Shown here one piece after another: positions 14,731 to 18,991 of a stretch of DNA of 18,991 nt. Origin of the DNA: UBA2020 sp964551435. GTDB lineage: Bacteria; Pseudomonadota; Alphaproteobacteria; Micavibrionales; UBA2020. The translations under genes were made by a program, and so were the position numbers. The notes under the pieces were generated by a model. It made no database searches, was not told where the DNA came from, and saw nothing but the letters and a program-made list of their open reading frames with translations. The stretch lies in NCBI GenBank assembly GCA_964551435.1, contig CAZKBS010000029.1, forward strand, positions 1-18,991, in the 5' to 3' direction. Within the stretch, counting starts at the first letter, position 1; each line of letters opens with the position of its first letter.

Positions 14731-16263
14731 ATGAGCCAGTCTGCAATGCCCAAAACCCACTCCGCAACGGTCCCAACCGTCAAGCTGCTGATTGGCGGAC
14801 AATTCGTTGAATCCAAAACGACGGAATGGCGCGACATCATCAACCCTGCAACGCAGGAAGTTCTGGCGCGCGTTCCCTTCGCGACCAAAGACGAAGTCAA
14901 CGCTGCCGTCGCCGCCGCGAAAGACGCGTTCAAGACATGGCGCTTCACGCCCATCGGCACGCGCGCGCGCATTTTTCTGAAATACCAGCAGCTGATCCGC
15001 GAAAACATGAAACAGATTGCCGCCGTGCTGACGTCGGAACAGGGCAAGACCCTGCCCGATGCAGAGGGCGATATTTTCCGCGGCCTTGAAGTCGTCGAAC
15101 ATGCCGCCAACATCGGCAACCTGCAAATGGGCGAACTGGCCAACAACGTCGCGGGCGGCGTTGATACCTATACCGTTTTGCAGCCGCTGGGCGTTTGCGC
15201 GGGCATTACCCCGTTCAACTTCCCCGCGATGATCCCGCTGTGGATGTTCCCGATGGCGATTGCCTGCGGCAATACCTTCGTGCTGAAACCGTCGGAGCAA
15301 GACCCGCTCTCTACCATGAAACTGGTCGAGCTGGCGATCGAGGCGGGCATCCCCGCCGGCGTGCTTAACGTGGTGCATGGCGGCCCCGATGTGGTGAACG
15401 CGATTTGCGACCATCAGGACATCAAGGCCGTGTCTTTCGTCGGCTCGACCGCTGTCGGCACGCATGTATACAACCGCGCCACGCTGGCGGGCAAACGCGT
15501 GCAATGCATGATGGGCGCGAAAAACCACGCCATCGTGCTGCCCGATGCGGCGAAAGAACAATCCATCAGCGCTCTGGTCGGCTCATCCTTCGGCGCGGCA
15601 GGCCAGCGCTGCATGGCGACTTCGGTCATTGTGCTGGTGGGCGAGGCGCGCAAGTGGATCCCTGAATTTGTCGAGCAGGCGAAAAAGCTCCGCGTGAATG
15701 CCGGACACGAGCCCAACACCGACGTCGGCCCCGTCATTTCCTGCGCCGCCAAGGACCGCATTTGCGGCCTGATCGAACAGGGCGTGAAAGAAGGCGCGAA
15801 GCTGGAACTGGACGGCCGCAGCGCCGCCCCCAAAGGCTACGAAAAAGGCAACTTCGTCGGCCCGACCATTTTCTCCGGCGTGACCGCGAAAATGGATATC
15901 TATAACAAAGAAATCTTTGGCCCCGTTCTGTGCATCGCGGAGGCGGAAACGCTGGATGAGGCCATCGCCTTTATCAACAGCAACCCCAATGGCAACGGCA
16001 CGGCGATTTTCACCCAGTCCGGTGCCGCCGCGCGCAAATTCCAAGAAGAAATCGACGTCGGTCAAGTCGGCATCAACGTGCCAATTCCGGTGCCGGTACC
16101 GCTGTTTTCGTTCAGCGGTTCGCGCGCCTCGAAACTGGGCGACCTCGGCCCCTATGGCAAGCAGGCCATCTTGTTCTACACCCAGACCAAGACTATAACC
16201 GCGCGCTGGTTTGACGATGCGGCCACCGCCGGCGGCGTCAACACCACGATCAGCCTGAAATAA
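14731..16263 (+). CDS. mmsA: Methylmalonate-semialdehyde dehydrogenase (CoA-acylating)
   Basis: This is a 510-aa aldehyde dehydrogenase. Family-specific features: FINPATQEV-like start (IINPATQEVLARVPFAT), GVCAGITPFNFPAMIPLWMFPMAIACGN (154-181), SEQDPLSTMKLVEL, FVGSTAVGTHVYNRAT, and GAKNHA (262-267) where other aldehyde dehydrogenases have a catalytic Glu. The nucleophile is Cys294 in GQRCMA. It oxidises methylmalonate semialdehyde to propionyl-CoA with NAD+ and CoA, the last step of valine breakdown. GAGG lies six bases before the ATG. It heads the operon with the acyl-CoA dehydrogenase (22-base gap) and mmsB. The C-terminal tail ARWFDDAATAGGVNTTISLK is a little longer than I expect. Confidence 0.95.
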   Translation: MSQSAMPKTHSATVPTVKLLIGGQFVESKTTEWRDIINPATQEVLARVPFATKDEVNAAVAAAKDAFKTWRFTPIGTRARIFLKYQQLIRENMKQIAAVLTSEQGKTLPDAEGDIFRGLEVVEHAANIGNLQMGELANNVAGGVDTYTVLQPLGVCAGITPFNFPAMIPLWMFPMAIACGNTFVLKPSEQDPLSTMKLVELAIEAGIPAGVLNVVHGGPDVVNAICDHQDIKAVSFVGSTAVGTHVYNRATLAGKRVQCMMGAKNHAIVLPDAAKEQSISALVGSSFGAAGQRCMATSVIVLVGEARKWIPEFVEQAKKLRVNAGHEPNTDVGPVISCAAKDRICGLIEQGVKEGAKLELDGRSAAPKGYEKGNFVGPTIFSGVTAKMDIYNKEIFGPVLCIAEAETLDEAIAFINSNPNGNGTAIFTQSGAAARKFQEEIDVGQVGINVPIPVPVPLFSFSGSRASKLGDLGPYGKQAILFYTQTKTITARWFDDAATAGGVNTTISLK

Positions 16264-16285
16264 CCACCAAGAGAGACAAGCCGAG

Positions 16286-17434
16286 ATGGATTTCGATTTC
16301 AGCGAAGACCAGCGCGCGTTCCAACAGGCCGCGCGAAATTTTGCCCATGCGGAAATGAAACCGCATGCCGCCGAATGGGATGCAACCGCGCATTTCCCCA
16401 TCGACGTCATCAAAAAATCGGGCGAGATGGGATTTTGCGCCATGTACTGTCCGCCTGACGATGGCGGCATGGGGCTGTCACGTCTGGATGCCGCGATTAT
16501 CCTTGAGGAACTCGCGGCTGCCTGCCCCTCGACCGCCGCCTATATCTCCATTCACAATATGGTGGCGTGGATGACCTGCAACTGGGGCACGGCGCAGCTG
16601 AAATCCGAATGGGCGGCGGCGCTGACATCGGGCCAGAAGCTCGCATCCTATTGCCTGACGGAGCCGGGCAACGGCTCCGACGCGGGCAACCTCAAGACGC
16701 GGGCGGAAAAGGTGGACGGCGGCTGGCGCCTGACAGGCACGAAGGCGTTTATTTCCGGTGCGGGTGCGACGGATTTTCTGGTCGTCATGGCACGCAGCGG
16801 CGGCCCCGGCCCCAAAGGCATTTCCGCCTTTGCCGTAGATGCCACGGCAGACGGCATCCACTATGGCCGCAAAGAAGAAAAAATGGGCTGGAACAGCCAG
16901 CCCACGCGCGGCATCACGTTTGAAAACGTCTTCGTGCCCGAACATCACCTGCTGGGCAGCGAAGGCGAAGGTTTCACCATCGCCATGAAAGGCCTGAACG
17001 GCGGGCGCATCAATATCGCGGCCTGTTCGCTCGGCGGGGCGCAGGCGGCTTATGACGCAGCGCGCGGTTATGTGCATACGCGCCAGCAATTTGGCCAGCC
17101 GCTGGCCGGTTTCCAGTCAGTGCAGTTCAAGGTCGCCGATATGGCCACCCGCCTGATTGCCGCGCGCACCATGGTGCACCGCGCCGCCGCCAAGCTGGAT
17201 GCGGGCGCGCCCGATGCGATTACCGCCTGCGCGATGGCCAAGCAATTCGCCTCGGACCTGTGCTTTGATATCGTCAACGATGCGCTGCAGCTGCATGGCG
17301 GCTATGGCTACACCCGTGATTATCCGGTTGAGCGTTTGCTGCGCGATTTGCGCGTGCATCAGATCCTCGAAGGCACCAATGAAATCATGCGCCTGATTAT
17401 CTCGCGCAGCGTGCTGGACGAAGCCAAACCCTGA
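16286..17434 (+). CDS. Acyl-CoA dehydrogenase, probably isobutyryl-CoA dehydrogenase
   Basis: The 382-aa protein has all acyl-CoA dehydrogenase motifs: SYCLTEPGNGSDAGNLKT (121-138) for FAD and substrate, GTKAFISGAG (151-160), TRGITFENVFVPEHHLLG (207-224), RQQFGQPLAGFQSVQ (266-280) and LQLHGGYGYTRDYPVERLLRD (334-354). The catalytic base is Glu362 in ILEGTNEIM, the position typical of short-chain and isobutyryl-CoA dehydrogenases. Its place between mmsA and mmsB suggests the substrate is isobutyryl-CoA from valine, giving methacrylyl-CoA with electrons passed to ETF. Substrate choice is inferred from context; no gene for an enoyl-CoA hydratase or 3-hydroxyisobutyryl-CoA hydrolase is in view. 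A GAG directly before the ATG and AGAGAG about 12 bases upstream form a weak ribosome site. Confidence 0.92.
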   Translation: MDFDFSEDQRAFQQAARNFAHAEMKPHAAEWDATAHFPIDVIKKSGEMGFCAMYCPPDDGGMGLSRLDAAIILEELAAACPSTAAYISIHNMVAWMTCNWGTAQLKSEWAAALTSGQKLASYCLTEPGNGSDAGNLKTRAEKVDGGWRLTGTKAFISGAGATDFLVVMARSGGPGPKGISAFAVDATADGIHYGRKEEKMGWNSQPTRGITFENVFVPEHHLLGSEGEGFTIAMKGLNGGRINIAACSLGGAQAAYDAARGYVHTRQQFGQPLAGFQSVQFKVADMATRLIAARTMVHRAAAKLDAGAPDAITACAMAKQFASDLCFDIVNDALQLHGGYGYTRDYPVERLLRDLRVHQILEGTNEIMRLIISRSVLDEAKP

Positions 17435-17464
17435 TTTTCTTTTTAAACCCGAAAGGATTTTATC

Positions 17465-18373
17465 ATGACGCAGCATATCGCCTTCATCGGCCTTGGCAAC
17501 ATGGGCGGCCCGATGTCGCTCAACCTGTGCAAAGCAGGCTATAAATTGACCGTTTTCGACGTCATGGCAGACGCCGTGAAAAAATTGACCGATGCCGGCG
17601 CCAGCGCCGCGCCCGATGTCGCCAGCGCCGTCAAGGACGCCGATATCATCATCACCATGCTGCCCGGCAATGACCATGTCAAAAAAGTCTATCTGGACGC
17701 CAGCGGCGTGGTGGCCCATGCCAAATCGGGTGCGTTGCTGATTGACTCCAGCACCATCAACGCGGACATTGCGCGCGACGTCGCCAAGGCGGCGGCGCAA
17801 AAAGGCTTTCGCATGATTGATGCGCCCGTATCGGGCGGCACAGCCGGCGCGGCTGCCGGTACGCTGACGTTTATCGTCGGCGGCGCAGCGGCGGATCTTG
17901 AAGCCGCGCGTCCCGTACTTGAAAAAATGGGCAAGAATATTTTCCACGCTGGCGCGAGCGGTGCCGGACAGCTGGCCAAGATTTGCAACAACATGCTGCT
18001 GGCCATCCAGATGATCGGCACCAGCGAGGCGCTGAACCTCGGCGTTTCCGGCGGGCTTGACCCCAAGGTGCTGTCGGAAATCATGTCCAAAAGCTCCGGC
18101 CGCAACTGGACGCTCGAAGTATATAACCCCATGCCGGGCGTGATGGAGAATGTTCCGGCATCGCGCGGCTATACGGGCGGATTTGGTACGGACCTGATGC
18201 TCAAGGATCTCGGCCTTGCGATGGAAATCGCGGCAACAGCGGATGCAGCAACGCCGCTTGGCACGCATGCGCGCGACCTTTACAAAGCGCATAGCGAAGC
18301 CGGCAGCGGCAAGCTGGATTTTTCCAGCATCCTGAATTTTGTGCAAAACCAGAAACTGGCAAAATCCGCGTAA
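17465..18373 (+). CDS. mmsB: 3-Hydroxyisobutyrate dehydrogenase
   Basis: This 302-aa protein is a beta-hydroxyacid dehydrogenase. The Rossmann motif FIGLGNMGGPMS (7-18) binds NAD+, DAPVSGGTAGA (119-129) is the substrate region with Ser123, and GAGQLAKICNN (167-176) carries the catalytic Lys172 and Asn176. It oxidises 3-hydroxyisobutyrate to methylmalonate semialdehyde, which MmsA then uses. The long C-terminal helical region ending SILNFVQNQKL fits the family. AAAGGA seven bases before the ATG supports the start. The gene is 30 bases after the acyl-CoA dehydrogenase and ends with a strong terminator, closing the valine operon. Confidence 0.95.
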   Translation: MTQHIAFIGLGNMGGPMSLNLCKAGYKLTVFDVMADAVKKLTDAGASAAPDVASAVKDADIIITMLPGNDHVKKVYLDASGVVAHAKSGALLIDSSTINADIARDVAKAAAQKGFRMIDAPVSGGTAGAAAGTLTFIVGGAAADLEAARPVLEKMGKNIFHAGASGAGQLAKICNNMLLAIQMIGTSEALNLGVSGGLDPKVLSEIMSKSSGRNWTLEVYNPMPGVMENVPASRGYTGGFGTDLMLKDLGLAMEIAATADAATPLGTHARDLYKAHSEAGSGKLDFSSILNFVQNQKLAKSA

Positions 18374-18414
18374 CACTGCGGCAACAATCCAGAAACGATC
18401 CTGCACGATGAACA

Positions 18415-18444
18415 AGGGCGAAGAAAAATTTCTTCGCCTTTTTT
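18415..18444 (+). terminator. Rho-independent terminator of the mmsA-mmsB operon
   Basis: GGCGAAGAAA (18417-18426) pairs with TTTCTTCGCC (18429-18438) with two bases between, and TTTTTT follows. The tip pairs probably stay open, giving a normal loop. It lies 44 bases after the mmsB stop. Confidence 0.88.
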
Positions 18445-18486
18445 CATGCGCTTAGCCGCGCGCTTGTCATAGCATGAATCTTTTTC

Positions 18487-18512
18487 GGAACGGCGATTTT
18501 GCACCGCGCGTA
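18487..18512 (+). promoter_or_regulatory. EcfG-type general-stress promoter
   Basis: GGAAC (18487-18491), 17 bases, then CGTA (18509-18512). The alphaproteobacterial EcfG consensus is GGAAC-N16/17-CGTT, so only one base differs. Transcription would start near 18519, about 42 nt before the small secreted-protein gene, which is the usual geometry. Confidence 0.6.
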
Positions 18513-18560
18513 AGCGATGGTGACGAAACGAGAAAGTCACACAGAAAAAGGAGACTTATC

Positions 18561-18942
18561 ATGAAAATTAAAAAAAACCCTGATGGCGCTGGGCGCCAGT
18601 GCCCTGTTCCTGATGCCGGCGGCTTCTGCGCATGCAGCAGATACGGCAGCGAGCAAAGAAATCCAGGCGCCCGCGACGGCGGCGGATGTCACCGATGAAA
18701 AGCTCGAAGCCTTTGCCGAAGTGCATCAGGAGGTTGAAACCTTGAATGCCGAATATCAGGCAAAAATCGCGGCAACCGCCGATGTGAATAAAAAGAACGT
18801 ACTCGCGGCCGAAGCCAACAAAGAGATGATGAAAATCGTCGAGGCGTCGGACCTGAACATCCGCGAGTACAACCGCATTGCCGAGCTGGTGCAGCAAGAC
18901 ATCGGCCTGCAAAGCAAATACAAGGAAATCCTGAAAGACTAG
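18561..18942 (+). CDS. Small secreted DUF4168-like protein, frame broken in its signal peptide
   Basis: A strong ribosome site AAGGAG (18548-18553) is seven bases before the ATG at 18561, which reads MKIKKNPDGAG and soon becomes meaningless, stopping at 18698. Dropping one A from the A8 run (18570-18577) gives MKIKKTLMALGASALFLMPA, a textbook signal peptide that runs into ASAHA and then a 100-residue helical domain: DEKLEAFAEVHQEVETLNAEYQAKI ... NKEMMKIVEASDLNIREYNRIAELVQQDIGL. That pattern fits the DUF4168 family (function unknown, periplasmic or secreted). The corrected product is 126 aa. As given, only an internal ATG at 18583 without a ribosome site opens the domain frame. An EcfG-like promoter suggests stress-induced expression. 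The stop is TAG at 18940. Confidence 0.72.
18570..18577 (+). other. A8 run at the frame break (slippage site or homopolymer error)
   Basis: Eight A follow ATGAAAATT. Seven would put the ATG at 18561 in frame with the rest of the secreted protein. The same +1-A pattern occurs at 12544-12552. Confidence 0.72.
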
Positions 18943-18991
18943 GGTCCGGACCTAATAAATTTCTTGATAACAGAATCGGATAGTGATTCCC
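18943..18991. other. Window end
   Basis: The last 49 bases hold a perfect palindrome GGTCCGGACC (18944-18953) but no U-tract stem and no gene start that I can support. Confidence 0.3.

Noticed and set aside
14629..18415. Several long minus-strand frames opposite the valine operon
   Set aside because: They are shadows of mmsA, the acyl-CoA dehydrogenase and mmsB, which have clear motifs and ribosome sites.
18944..18953. Palindrome GGTCCGGACC as an operator
   Set aside because: A single ten-base palindrome at the window edge with no half-site spacing or neighbouring promoter to support it.

Overview
The window reads as a piece of an alphaproteobacterial chromosome of moderately high GC. The evidence is a divergent lpoA-like / rsmI-yraN locus of alphaproteobacterial style, a valine-degradation set (mmsA, acyl-CoA dehydrogenase, mmsB), and a promoter that fits the alphaproteobacterial general-stress sigma factor EcfG (GGAAC-N17-CGTA). 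I cannot name the species. No tRNA, rRNA, CRISPR array, transposase or phage gene is visible; this looks like core chromosome with several lineage-specific envelope genes.

Layout. (1) 1-2054: an AT-rich edge, an unrecognised 444-residue cytoplasmic protein, a bidirectional terminator, and a convergent four-helix membrane protein. (2) 2159-7123: an envelope/translation cluster. On the minus strand rsmI, yraN, a two-BON-domain lipoprotein (DolP-like) and a SirB1-type transglutaminase-like/TPR protein are tightly packed, with start/stop overlaps at two of the three junctions. Head to head with rsmI lie an LpoA-like lipoprotein (TTG start) and a YggS/PLP-binding protein. This resembles the E. coli yraL/yraM-yraN-yraP neighbourhood. 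(3) 7124-9418: a strong sigma-70-type promoter, a 170-nt leader, and a solo dnaK without dnaJ or grpE beside it, ending in a Pro/Ala tail instead of the usual acidic tail. (4) 9443-12763: a small coiled-coil membrane protein, a short secreted two-partner-secretion (FHA-type) beta-helix protein, and a membrane-anchored alpha/beta hydrolase whose reading frame is split at a run of nine A. (5) 12836-14478: an unrecognised two-helix membrane protein and an exported thioredoxin-fold protein. (6) 14731-18373: the mmsA - acyl-CoA dehydrogenase - mmsB operon, which covers isobutyryl-CoA, 3-hydroxyisobutyrate and methylmalonate-semialdehyde steps of valine breakdown. (7) 18374-18991: a terminator, an EcfG-like promoter and a small secreted DUF4168-like protein whose signal peptide is out of frame by one base at a run of eight A.

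The most notable observation is that two separate exported-protein genes are each broken by exactly one extra A in a poly(A) run near the 5' end. Either the assembly has homopolymer errors or the genes rely on (or are switched by) polymerase slippage. Other points of interest are the unusual DnaK tail, the orphan TPS-type exoprotein, and possible EcfG control of two envelope genes.
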